From NCBI GenBank assembly GCA_036351255.1, contig JAZBOS010000158.1, positions 1 through 55,470 of the forward strand: a DNA stretch of 55,470 nt, read 5' to 3'. The first letter of the stretch is position 1. Every line of letters begins with the position of its first letter. The stretch is from Bacteroides sp. (GTDB lineage Bacteria > Bacteroidota > Bacteroidia > Bacteroidales > UBA7960). The notes below the pieces were generated by a model. The model worked only from the letters and a program-made list of their open reading frames with translations, made no database searches and was not told where the DNA came from. This document shows, piece after piece, positions 43,543-51,914 of this stretch. Position numbers and translations under genes: made by a program.

Positions 43543-44288
43543 ACCGGTTTAATAGTAATAACCAGCTCAAGCTTGGTATTTTCAAGAAAACAATCCTTCT
43601 CAAATTTGTACCAGCCATTGCGCTTGCCACCCCAGCCGAAATTGGCATGAACCCAGAATTCATCATTAATTTCCTGATATCCATCAATAACCACGCTGTG
43701 GCCTCCCCCATTAAAATCAGTATAGTGAAAATAAACCGGACGCTTGCTGTCAATCTCCTTACGGAAAATGCCTTTGATCCTCCGCCTGTTCAGGGGAAAG
43801 GACTTGTAGCCAAACCGTTCACGCACCTTTGCATCCAGGTGTTCCCTTAACTGCTTTTTATGAAACTTTTTCTGGTAGCTCCCGGTTCCAAAGTTTTTCT
43901 CAACCATGGAGGCCATGAAATAACTGTAAAGCGCCATCTCCCTGGCTGATTCCTCTGGCGTTTCATCGTTCAGGACCGCTTGAAACAAATCCCAGTTGAA
44001 CTGATGATCATCAAAATTTAGGTTTACTTCATAGCCCTGACTTGTCACATATTCCTTTACCCCGTGTGGCTGAAGCCTGTGATAATAACAAATCTGGGCT
44101 AAAGCTGTGGAATGGCAACCAGGGGAATTTTCGCCGGGGTTAAACATGTTTATCCGGGCACTCCCACCCCAGGTTGTAGTCAATAAAAAATCGTCCCCTA
44201 GATCAACCTGGGATATTCCATTGATGGTCAGCGAAAGGACGAGAACCATGCTTAGCATGGCCGCTTTAACATTTTCTGAATGTTTCAT
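43539..44288 (-). CDS. Secreted C10 (streptopain-type) cysteine protease lacking a propeptide
   Basis: 249 residues. A signal peptide (about 1-26, ending NGISQ) is followed almost at once by the catalytic domain. Catalytic Cys58 in PGCHSTALAQICYYH and His197 in GGGHSVVIDGYQ match peptidase family C10 (streptopain, interpain), and VHANFGWGG is the conserved tail motif. Classical C10 enzymes carry a propeptide of more than 100 residues between signal and catalytic domain that keeps them inactive; here only about 30 residues separate them. First gene of the tightly spaced set; 66 nt separate it from the double-headed hydrolase upstream. Confidence 0.85.
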   Translation of the reverse strand: MKHSENVKAAMLSMVLVLSLTINGISQVDLGDDFLLTTTWGGSARINMFNPGENSPGCHSTALAQICYYHRLQPHGVKEYVTSQGYEVNLNFDDHQFNWDLFQAVLNDETPEESAREMALYSYFMASMVEKNFGTGSYQKKFHKKQLREHLDAKVRERFGYKSFPLNRRRIKGIFRKEIDSKRPVYFHYTDFNGGGHSVVIDGYQEINDEFWVHANFGWGGKRNGWYKFEKDCFLENTKLELVITIKPV

Positions 44289-44354
44289 TTTAAAAGTTTT
44301 GGTAGTAATCCCTTGTCATTAAATATCCAAAATGACCGGGTCATTCCTGTTCAA

Positions 44355-46367
44355 TTAATTGCTTTTACTCAACAACTGCAAGCCAGCCTCCTTGAGCCCC
44401 AGACTTGAATTGCTTAGCATAACAACACACCTGTCATTTTCCTTGCAAAAACCCAAAAAGGCGCTGAATCCGCCAGTAGATCCCGATACCCAGAAATAAT
44501 CCCTGTCATCAATTGATTGAATAAACCAGGCAGAAGCATAGGACAATCCCTCTCCTATCTGCAAAGGGTCTCTTATCATGGAATTTCTGATTGAAGCGTA
44601 ATTTTCTGAATACAGCGTGTAGCACAAAAACTTTACAAGATCTTCTGCAGAACTGCGGATCCCCCCGGTGGGTGCCAGCACATTATCCATCTCCCAATAG
44701 TCAATATCCATTCCCTCTTTGCTGCCGGAAGCAAATTCCTTTTGCTTTGATTCCGGAACTTTGATAAACGTATTTTCCAGGTTAAAATTTGCAATAACAA
44801 ACCCCTGCAGCAGTTCATGGTAGCTTTTCTTTGAAGCCCGCTCAATGACCAGCCCCAGTAAGGCTATCCCGGCATTGGAATAGACAAACATATTTTGTGA
44901 ATCTTCAATATGCAACCTGTTCAGAAAAGCAATAAAATCCTCATCGGTATAAGAGGATATTCCTTTGTCCGCTTCACTTTCGGGCAAATTATCAGGCATC
45001 GAAGGCAAGCCTGAAGTATGGTTTACCAGCAGGCCAAGGGTCATGTCGCTTACGGCTGGATTTGTGATTTCGGGCAAATAATATCCCACACGATCTGAAG
45101 GGCTTACAATTTCTCTTTCAGCCAGTGCCTGATAAATAAAAATCGTAAAAAGCTTGCTGACCGACCCAATCTCAAAAATGGATTGCTGATTTGGAGTATC
45201 CGAAGATTCGTGATTTAACTTGCCGAAATTATAATACAATATTTGGTTATTATCAGCGATCGCTATGGACAATCCCCTGCAGAGCCCCTTCGCAATGGCT
45301 CCTGAAATAACTTCTTCAAATCCCCCGCCAATCTTTTCCTGATTCAAAATGAAGGCCAGGCCCTCGCTTATCGTCAAGCTTTCATTTACGGGATATTCAT
45401 GGCCGCGCCCTGGTTCTGAAACAAATTTGCAGTGTACATCTAATCCTTTAAAAAGAGTTGCCAGGACTTGATCCCGGTCACGAAATGGGTCCTCGGAACC
45501 TGTTGAGACATAGCCCCGGATATCATTATTCAGAAGCAAGGCAGGGTTTTCATCCAAAAACCGCGGCAAATCAGGGCAGAAAGCCAGGAAACCTTTGGCT
45601 GGTATTACTTTCCGGAGGGAAAGGTCGATGGCCGCAGTGGCACCCGCACTGATTCCGGCAGCAAGTATATTTGTAGTATCAACAGGATAAACGGATAAAA
45701 TTTCTTCATAAATCCCTTTTACATCCCTGTCAAGCCTTTCATCCGATGATCCCCACCCAAAGGTATTGGAGTCAAAATGACGGTAGCTTTGCAGGAAAAC
45801 CTTTATGAATCCATGGTCCAGCGCATGGACCTGCCAGTGTTTTTTCGCTTGCACCATGGATCTGCCCCCGCCGTGAAAAATAAAAACCAGGGGATAACTT
45901 CGGGATGGATCATAATGCTGAGGCAGTTGAACCTCATAAATGGTTCTCGAAATTTCATTTGCCCTTTGCCGCAATAAAAGATCTCTCCGTGCTATTGAAT
46001 CAAAACCCGGGAGTTCCAAATACCCGGCATATTTTGGCATCTGCCTGTGAATGAAATAAAAATACTCGCTTTCATGCGCCTGGTTAAAAATGGAAAGATT
46101 GTCGGAATAATTGCCAAGCTTCTCATTCATGGCAATGCTTTTCTTTGAGCAGTCAAACCAATGTTCGTCATTGTTCTCCAGACATTCTGAGAGCAGATTT
46201 TCCGCTTCTTCAAAGTCCCCAATCTGCTCCAGGCTGTCAACCTTAACAAGAAAAAATTCAAAGTCTGCTGCCTGGGGCAAACCTCTCATGGGGAATAACC
46301 CCAGGCTCAACCCCAGGCTTATCCATAAGCTCAAAAGTGGTCTCCTTTTTTTTGAAAAATAATTCAT
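44355..46367 (-). CDS. Double-headed exported hydrolase: alpha/beta-hydrolase plus beta-lactamase-fold domain
   Basis: 670 residues from ATG 46367, which begins a signal-like hydrophobic helix (about 11-30). Domain 1 (about 130-345) is an esterase-type alpha/beta hydrolase with HGGG oxyanion hole (about 165), nucleophile GISAG (Ser240), Asp293 in GSEDPF and His323 in GRGHEYP. Domain 2 (about 355-670) is a class C beta-lactamase/penicillin-binding fold with SVSK (Ser402, Lys405), YSN (Tyr496) and SGSTGG (about 628). Both active sites look complete. The frame extends to 46463 but overlaps the next gene, so 46367 is preferred. Function of the pair is unknown; ester, beta-lactam or D-amino-peptide substrates are all possible. 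Confidence 0.85.
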   Translation of the reverse strand: MNYFSKKRRPLLSLWISLGLSLGLFPMRGLPQAADFEFFLVKVDSLEQIGDFEEAENLLSECLENNDEHWFDCSKKSIAMNEKLGNYSDNLSIFNQAHESEYFYFIHRQMPKYAGYLELPGFDSIARRDLLLRQRANEISRTIYEVQLPQHYDPSRSYPLVFIFHGGGRSMVQAKKHWQVHALDHGFIKVFLQSYRHFDSNTFGWGSSDERLDRDVKGIYEEILSVYPVDTTNILAAGISAGATAAIDLSLRKVIPAKGFLAFCPDLPRFLDENPALLLNNDIRGYVSTGSEDPFRDRDQVLATLFKGLDVHCKFVSEPGRGHEYPVNESLTISEGLAFILNQEKIGGGFEEVISGAIAKGLCRGLSIAIADNNQILYYNFGKLNHESSDTPNQQSIFEIGSVSKLFTIFIYQALAEREIVSPSDRVGYYLPEITNPAVSDMTLGLLVNHTSGLPSMPDNLPESEADKGISSYTDEDFIAFLNRLHIEDSQNMFVYSNAGIALLGLVIERASKKSYHELLQGFVIANFNLENTFIKVPESKQKEFASGSKEGMDIDYWEMDNVLAPTGGIRSSAEDLVKFLCYTLYSENYASIRNSMIRDPLQIGEGLSYASAWFIQSIDDRDYFWVSGSTGGFSAFLGFCKENDRCVVMLSNSSLGLKEAGLQLLSKSN

Positions 46368-46411
46368 TGGCTTAAACATTTCTCGTGGATTTTTCCGGAT
46401 TATGGCCTGCA

Positions 46412-46918
46412 TTAACTTATCAGGAAAAACAATGAAAGAATGGCCACGCCCAAGCTGATCCACATGGGAACACCATAGGGGAGCCGTTTTTTATCCGCAA
46501 TGACCCATCCTGAGCTGTTGACGGATGAATAGGTCAGGGCACCCAGGGCCGCCAGGGACAGGAATAAACCCCAGCCTTTCCCGCCATACAATCCTGCCCC
46601 TCCCATGATCAAACCAATGGCCATGAGCAGTTCTGCCGAAATATGCGGCCAGAGCATGTTCTCTCCTTCACGCCAATTGAAAAACCCTCCCCGGTCCGAG
46701 AATTTTCCCAAAACGATATCTGCCGTCCACATGCCGGTGATTCCTACCCCCAGGGAAATCAAAAGAATAGGGATAATCCTGTTTCTCAGAAAATCAGGGG
46801 ATGGTGTGGTAACGTCACCCATCTGTTGAAGGATGGGGCCTGGCCGGGCCATTGCACGGGCACCCAAAAGACAATCAAAAAACAAAAGGGCCAGTATGAG
46901 AATGCGTGCTTGCCTCAT
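46412..46918 (-). CDS. Membrane protein, unknown function
   Basis: 168 residues. A signal-like first helix (1-22) is followed by three to four hydrophobic helices (about 48-68, 92-115, 118-135, 148-166). No family is recognised. The start at 46918 is ATG. It lies 44 nt before the double-headed hydrolase and 11 nt after the beta-lactamase-fold gene, so it is co-transcribed with both. Confidence 0.65.
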   Translation of the reverse strand: MRQARILILALLFFDCLLGARAMARPGPILQQMGDVTTPSPDFLRNRIIPILLISLGVGITGMWTADIVLGKFSDRGGFFNWREGENMLWPHISAELLMAIGLIMGGAGLYGGKGWGLFLSLAALGALTYSSVNSSGWVIADKKRLPYGVPMWISLGVAILSLFFLIS

Positions 46919-46929
46919 GGTCAGAATAT

Positions 46930-47985
46930 TTAATTTAAGACATGGACAAGCTGGCGATTAATTTGCTCCCTGATCGCCATTAGGGGCGTTTCATCCCCGA
47001 TATTTGACAGGATAATAATGGTGACTTTATCCTCCAGTTGTCTTTCGTAAAGGTTTCGGAAGCCAAACATGCCCCCCGTGTGGCCTGCAATGGTTTTGCC
47101 CCCCATTGAAATAATTCCCCAGCCATAGCCATAGTTTTGCGGCTTTTCATTCACCCTGACAGGAGTTAAGGCCTTTGCGACGGCTGCTTCACTCAAAACC
47201 AAAAAATTAAAAAAGGCCTTATCCCATTTTGCCAGGTCGCCCGTGGTTGAATAAACGCCCCCTGGTCCATAAGAAAACAAAGGCCAGTCGGCCTGACTGC
47301 CATTGACGTAAGAACTCACAATGTGCTCCCTGGCTTCCCCGGGAACAGCGGGGCGAACAAAACTACTTCCCATGTTTAACTTACTGAATACGACTTCTTC
47401 AACAAATTCTGGAAAGCTCTGCCCGCTTGTCTTTTCGACAATCATGGCCAGCAAGTTGAATCCCTCGTTCGAATACCTGTACTTCTCTCCCGGGAAAGAT
47501 TCAAGCTTGTTCTGGCTGACAAGAAATGCCATGACATCCGAATTATCGGTGTCGATCTTCGATTGCCAGCCTCTCTGATCTATTGGGATCCCTGAGGTAT
47601 GGGATAACAGGTGCTTTATTTTGACCGGATTATAAAAGGTGGGGAGTTCCGGGAGGAATTTCCTTATCCTGTCCTCAATGGATAATTTACCCTCAGCCTC
47701 CAGCATAAGAATGGCTGAAGCGGTAAAAATCTTGCTGAGCGATGCCAGGCAAAAAACCGAATTGGTGTCCAGGGGGATGGCCTTGTTTAGGTCAGCAAAG
47801 CCATAGGATTTATGGAAAATTACCCTGTCATCAATGGCCACCAGGACATTCCCGTTGAACTTCCCCTTTTGATAATAGGAAGAGAGGATGCTGTCCAATG
47901 ACTGGTTAAGCCTATCATAACTTTGAGCTGAAGAACAGTTTGAAATGACAAGAAGTGAAACAAAAAAAAAGTTTAGCTTTTTCAT
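46930..47985 (-). CDS. Exported beta-lactamase-fold serine hydrolase
   Basis: 351 residues from ATG 47985. The N-terminus is a signal peptide with a possible lipobox ISNC (Cys17). Motifs: SLSK (Ser82, Lys85), YSN (Tyr171, Asn173) and AGHTGG (His-Thr-Gly), the hallmarks of class C beta-lactamases and low-molecular-weight PBP-like hydrolases (esterases, D-aminopeptidases). It is the second beta-lactamase fold in the island; the sequence is not a duplicate of the C-terminal domain of the double-headed protein. 162 nt separate it from the response regulator gene upstream. Confidence 0.86.
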   Translation of the reverse strand: MKKLNFFFVSLLVISNCSSAQSYDRLNQSLDSILSSYYQKGKFNGNVLVAIDDRVIFHKSYGFADLNKAIPLDTNSVFCLASLSKIFTASAILMLEAEGKLSIEDRIRKFLPELPTFYNPVKIKHLLSHTSGIPIDQRGWQSKIDTDNSDVMAFLVSQNKLESFPGEKYRYSNEGFNLLAMIVEKTSGQSFPEFVEEVVFSKLNMGSSFVRPAVPGEAREHIVSSYVNGSQADWPLFSYGPGGVYSTTGDLAKWDKAFFNFLVLSEAAVAKALTPVRVNEKPQNYGYGWGIISMGGKTIAGHTGGMFGFRNLYERQLEDKVTIIILSNIGDETPLMAIREQINRQLVHVLN

Positions 47986-48147
47986 GGCTACAATCATTTT
48001 GTGAAAAAATCATCACAATAATAGATGTAGCAGTAAGCCAAATTGATTTTTTTTCGATAAAAGATCAGATTTTTCGATGAATGACAATCTCACATCATCA
48101 TCCTTTCAGCCTGGGTCCAGACTCCCAGGGTTCACATCAATTATGCC

Positions 48148-48864
48148 TTATATTTTCCAATGGCTGAGGCATTTGCTGTATTTTCTGCTGACAGGGATTT
48201 TTACTTTATTGTTTTTTGTAATTAGTTCCTTGATTCCGTTTTCTTTCGGTTGGATCCGTTCTATGCCGTTGATATTCACAATGAAGGACCGGTGCACCTG
48301 GCAGAACATGGCTGAAGGCAGCCGTTCCATCCATTTCCTGATGGTGTGGTGCAAGGTTCCCATCATTCCTTCCTGAGTATAAATATTGGTATAATCGCCA
48401 TTGGCCTCAATGAATTCAATCGAACCCACCCCGATAAACCGGGTGGTCCGGCCAACATTGACCAGGATCTTATCAAAAGGTTTAAGGAATACCGGGGCCT
48501 TTCCCACGAAGGGATTTCCCAGGCGGGCAACAGACTCCTCCAGCCGGGCCGGGTTAATGGGCTTTAAAAGATAATCCAGTGCATTCACCTCGAAGGCGCG
48601 CAAGGCATAAGCGTCGAAGGCAGTTACAAAAATGGTCTGAAAATTATTCTCAACCAAACTGAGCAGATCAAAGCCCGATTTTGGGCCGAGATCAATATCC
48701 AGGAAGATAAGGTCGGGTGACAGGCTTTCGATCTGTCTTTGCGCCTCAGGTACCGTCCCCGATTGGCCTATGATGCTGATCTGTTCATAATCCTCCAGCA
48801 GGCGCATCAGTTCAAGCCTTGCCAGGGGCTCATCATCAACGATCAATGCTTTCCACTGCTTCAT
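48148..48864 (-). CDS. LytTR-family response regulator
   Basis: 238 residues. Receiver domain (about 1-120) with phospho-acceptor Asp56 in LIFLDIDLG, an acidic pocket ALIVDDEPLARLE, and the family's KP (YLLKPINPARL). The LytTR DNA-binding domain (about 135-238) follows, with IEFIEANGDYTNIYT and MFCQVHRSFIVNINGIERI. Its start overlaps the histidine-kinase gene by 29 nt, so they form a coupled two-component pair. Probable targets are the adjacent hydrolase genes, but that is inferred from position. Confidence 0.93.
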   Translation of the reverse strand: MKQWKALIVDDEPLARLELMRLLEDYEQISIIGQSGTVPEAQRQIESLSPDLIFLDIDLGPKSGFDLLSLVENNFQTIFVTAFDAYALRAFEVNALDYLLKPINPARLEESVARLGNPFVGKAPVFLKPFDKILVNVGRTTRFIGVGSIEFIEANGDYTNIYTQEGMMGTLHHTIRKWMERLPSAMFCQVHRSFIVNINGIERIQPKENGIKELITKNNKVKIPVSRKYSKCLSHWKI

Positions 48865-49918
48865 GGTTTAAACTTTTTACACTGATGGTCACCCTTGCCT
48901 CAACCATCCCATTGGTTTCCGCCAGCGAAAACCCATAATCCTTGTCAAGGAACGCAAGCCTTTCCTTCAGATTCTCAAGGCCTTTCCGGGTTCCCTCCTC
49001 CCTGGCTTGATGATCGGGAGCATGAAAAATTCTTCCAGTGTTTCTAACCACAATGTTTAATTTTTCCCCCTCCCGGACAATGCTGATCGCTACCCTGATG
49101 GTTTTTCCGGAAGTCTTCAAACCATATTTCACTGCATTCTCGGCAAGGGTCTGAATGGTGAATGCAGGAATCAGGAGATTTTTGGCATTAGCATCTTCAT
49201 GGGTGGTCACCACCAGGCGGTCCTCAAACCGGATCCGCTGGATCTCAAGGAAATTCTTTACGGCGTTCATCTCCTCCTGAACGGTCACCAGGGTCTTTTT
49301 CTCCACAGAAAGGCTGAACCGGAAATATTCTGACATTTCGGTCACTATTTTCCGGGCTTGCTCATCATCGCGTCCTATTAACGCACGGATGGTATTCAGG
49401 GCATTAAACAGGAAATGCGGGTTCACCTGGTACCTGAGCATCATCCACCTGGCCTGCTGAGCAAGGCTCTCGGCCCTGAGCTTGTTTTCACGTTCAACGG
49501 CCAGGTCCATCCGGTTTCTCACCAGGGCATAGACCACAACCACCAGGATGATGGGGAAGAAAAAATTCAGGCTCCTGATGAAAAAATAACTGTCAAAGGT
49601 AAGGGGATCATATCCCGTTAAATCCCTTGCAATGGAGGAAATTAAACTCGCTGCAAGGGCGAAAAAATACAATCCCGCAGTGAGGATCAGCCTGGCAGGA
49701 TAAGACCGGAGCTTATTCCCCACCTTTGACAGGATAAATATAATGAGGGAGGCAAGGACAAAAAGGGAAACTGCTTCAACAACGATGACGATCAATGGAA
49801 GCGTTTTTCCCATATTGCTTTTCACCGCATACGACCACTGGATCAGCGAGATTAAAAACAGGATGGCAATGGGCGTAACCTTTGCAAGGAAAAGTGCTGT
49901 TTTTCGGCTAATGCTCAT
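48836..49918 (-). CDS. LytS/YehU-type sensor histidine kinase
   Basis: 360 residues. Four to five transmembrane helices (about 12-30, 42-65, 78-98, 112-132) with no obvious sensory domain are followed by a His_kinase domain. Phosphorylated His168 lies in QVNPHFLFNALNTIRALIG, the classical NPHFLFN box of the LytS group. The ATPase region has LIPAFTIQTLAENAVKYGL (N-box) and EGTRKGLENLKERL. No periplasmic ligand domain is seen, so the stimulus may be sensed inside the membrane. 193 nt upstream separate it from the second methyltransferase-like gene. Confidence 0.92.
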   Translation of the reverse strand: MSISRKTALFLAKVTPIAILFLISLIQWSYAVKSNMGKTLPLIVIVVEAVSLFVLASLIIFILSKVGNKLRSYPARLILTAGLYFFALAASLISSIARDLTGYDPLTFDSYFFIRSLNFFFPIILVVVVYALVRNRMDLAVERENKLRAESLAQQARWMMLRYQVNPHFLFNALNTIRALIGRDDEQARKIVTEMSEYFRFSLSVEKKTLVTVQEEMNAVKNFLEIQRIRFEDRLVVTTHEDANAKNLLIPAFTIQTLAENAVKYGLKTSGKTIRVAISIVREGEKLNIVVRNTGRIFHAPDHQAREEGTRKGLENLKERLAFLDKDYGFSLAETNGMVEARVTISVKSLNHEAVESIDR

Positions 49919-49962
49919 GGATCAATTTCAATGGAGGAAGGATTTACTTCCACTAGCCCATT

Positions 49963-49970
49963 CAAAATTA
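49963..49970 (-). promoter_or_regulatory. Possible -7 box upstream of the histidine-kinase gene
   Basis: On the minus strand TAATTTTG matches TAnnTTTG, about 45 nt before the ATG at 49918. The -33 box at the right distance is absent, so this is weak. Confidence 0.3.
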
Positions 49971-50111
49971 ATGTTTTTTGAATTCAATCGCATCTCGCCA
50001 GTTTTTTATAAATGATTAAGGAAGCATCGAATTGAAAAGCTACCCATTTTTATAGGAATAAGATTGAAGTCAGAAACTTTGCCAGCAATCACCGGCATGG
50101 TTCTGCTGCAA

Positions 50112-50666
50112 TCAAATAATCCGGCGGACGGCCCTGCAATAGGCCTGGTATTCATCCCCATACTTCATAGCCAGGAAGGCTTCTTCCGTTTGAACCATAA
50201 AAAGGCCAGCGATGCAATAGGTCAGAAACCATAAAAAGACCGGAATGGAAAAATACCCGATGACAAAATACGATAGGACAAGGCCATAGCCAAGCAACTG
50301 CGGGTTTCTCGAATACCGATAAAGCCCGGTGGTACAAAGCCTGCCCTGGTCCTGCCCCAGGCTGATTTTTGTGCCGATTCCTGACCAGGCCACCAGCAGG
50401 ATAATTATCCCCGTTCCCAGGAAAAATAAAGAAATTATCTGGAGAAAAGTGCTTCCATTCATCTCCGGCAGCCAGGGCCACCTGGCGGGCAATGCAAGGT
50501 AAAGCAAGTTCCCGTGAAAAGCAAAAACCAGGATCCCAAGCATCAGGGTGAGGAAGGAAAGTTTTCCCCGCCTGAAATAGTCTTTCCGGAACTTTACCCT
50601 GAAAACCCAGAAAGCAAACAAAACAAAGGCTGCTGATGAAACCAGGAATTCTGCAAACATATCCAT
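50112..50666 (-). CDS. Isoprenylcysteine carboxyl methyltransferase-like membrane protein (copy 2)
   Basis: 184 residues, about five hydrophobic helices. The SAM-binding end includes YRYSRNPQLLGYGLVL and EEAFLAMKYGDEYQAYCRAV, the ICMT/PEMT C-terminal signature. It is shorter and clearly different from the copy at 42847. An overlapping frame (50152-50691) on the same strand reads as a non-protein-like shadow and is discarded. Acceptor unknown; it may belong to the same physiological unit as the other island genes. Confidence 0.82.
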   Translation of the reverse strand: MDMFAEFLVSSAAFVLFAFWVFRVKFRKDYFRRGKLSFLTLMLGILVFAFHGNLLYLALPARWPWLPEMNGSTFLQIISLFFLGTGIIILLVAWSGIGTKISLGQDQGRLCTTGLYRYSRNPQLLGYGLVLSYFVIGYFSIPVFLWFLTYCIAGLFMVQTEEAFLAMKYGDEYQAYCRAVRRII

Positions 50667-50940
50667 TAGGGAATTTGTGGTTAAATAGCAAGGTTCTCCA
50701 CCCTCAGCAAGAAATTACCTGAGGGTCAGGAGCAATTTCCCATCGATACTATTATGCACAAATGTAATGAGTTTTTGTGCAGCCTTCTTTTTCGGAGATG
50801 AACCAATGCCCCGAAAATAATTACCACCAAAAAAGATCCAGCCCAAATAAAAAATAATACACCATCCCCTCCCTTCACCAGATCCCTTCCATCTCCATAC
50901 CCTCTCCGTTTCATGTTCGCTTCCGCTGAGAGTTAAAAGG

Positions 50941-50973
50941 GACTTGGTAAAGACTTGGTAAGGACTTGGTAAG
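50941..50973 (+). repeat. Tandem 11-bp repeat, three copies
   Basis: GACTTGGTAAA followed by two copies of GACTTGGTAAG, then GGAGG. No gene overlaps it. Copy number may vary between strains. Confidence 0.7.
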
Positions 50974-51215
50974 GAGGAAAATGATCAACCCTGCTTAAAT
51001 GACAATCCAAGTTTTTTTATTCTTGAATCTATGGCACCAGGATTGCGTTAAAGAATTTCGGAAATTTCTTTGGTTCTTTTCATCCATCAATTTCCTATCC
51101 GGGTAAGACCATGCTCGTCCCATGCTCGTGTTTAAACCATTTTCAGCCGACCTTGGAATGCCGCTGGAAGGGTAACGGGAGGAGGAAAGACGGGCAAAAA
51201 TCAAACAGGCCCCAC

Positions 51216-51241
51216 CAAACTGCCGCCGCCAGGCGGCTTAA
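51216..51241 (+). repeat. Dispersed palindromic repeat, copy 5 (diverged)
   Basis: Matches 20 of 26 positions of the copy at 84-110. The core GCCGCCAGGCGGC keeps the palindrome although the bases have changed, which suggests the fold matters. Confidence 0.45.
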
Positions 51242-51408
51242 AAAATGGGGGAGGCTGAAAAGGCTAACAAACTTTCACCTTAACGCGGTTTTTTGCCACC
51301 TGTGCCGGGCTGAAAAGGATATTGAATGGAGTATTCTTGGATGAGCCCGTTCTTAATGCCTCCTTTTCTCTTTAATCTTTCAAGTCATTTTAGTCTCAAA
51401 TGTCTCCC

Positions 51409-51549
51409 CTATTGCATTCTCACCATTGAGTCGAGCATGACGGAGATTAGCGGGACAACCTCAGCCATCAGGGTGGCAAACCAACGGGAGATGGCGTTGA
51501 TTGCGGGGTTCATGGCTTCGCGCAAAACATGGCTTGCGATGGAGCCTGG
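51409..51549 (-). pseudogene. Decayed C-terminal remnant of an OppB/DppB-type permease
   Basis: Read on the minus strand, the frame gives REAMNPAINAISRWFATLMA, then a jump to LISVML and then VRMQ before a stop. This matches RNAMNPVITAISGWFASLMA, LISVML and the C-terminal VRMQ of the permease at 54764, with two large internal deletions that leave the frame open. Similarity continues for about 100 nt downstream of the stop (51297-51408 compared with 54640-54763). No start or N-terminal part exists here. It is a partial duplicate of the intact gene, or of a close relative. Confidence 0.75.
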
Positions 51550-51914
51550 TCACACTTGAAACCCAGGCAAATATCCCAGGCTGCAGCTTTGTTCTCAAAA
51601 GCCACTATCTTTTTTGAAGGTACCTCTAAATTTGTTTTCAGGCTTTTCTTCGGCCAGCCATTGTTTTCAGCCATTCTTTTCTTTTTCAATTTGAGGAAGC
51701 GTTTAAGAAGCCCGGAGTCTTTCCACGCTCAAAACCTGCCTATCCCATTCGATCAAAATATGTCTTTAACATTTGGCAGCTACCTGCTGGTGGGGCTTAC
51801 GAAGCAATACACTTTCAATTTCCAAATTATTTTATTAGAAGCACAAATGTAAAATAACCCACATCCGCCCCACTTACGGGTAGGTGCGTTTATGGGCTGG
51901 TTTTTGTGAATTAC

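Larger units (their letters stand above)
50667..51914. other. Gene-poor accessory stretch
   Basis: 1.25 kb without a well-supported intact gene. Contents: a poorly supported 62-residue frame (50726-50914, minus), the 11-bp tandem repeat at 50941, a palindromic element at 51216 and the decayed permease copy at 51409. A 54-residue frame (51510-51674, minus) has no recognisable family. From 51560 to 51914 I recognise nothing else. Confidence 0.6.

Noticed and set aside
50726..50914. 62-residue minus-strand frame with one hydrophobic stretch
   Set aside because: No conserved neighbour, no promoter and no recognisable family; it may be chance.
50941..50973. CRISPR-like array
   Set aside because: Units are 11 bp, contiguous and without spacers, so it is a simple tandem repeat.
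51529..51852. Plus-strand frame of 107 residues
   Set aside because: It overlaps the decayed permease copy and has no family-like pattern.
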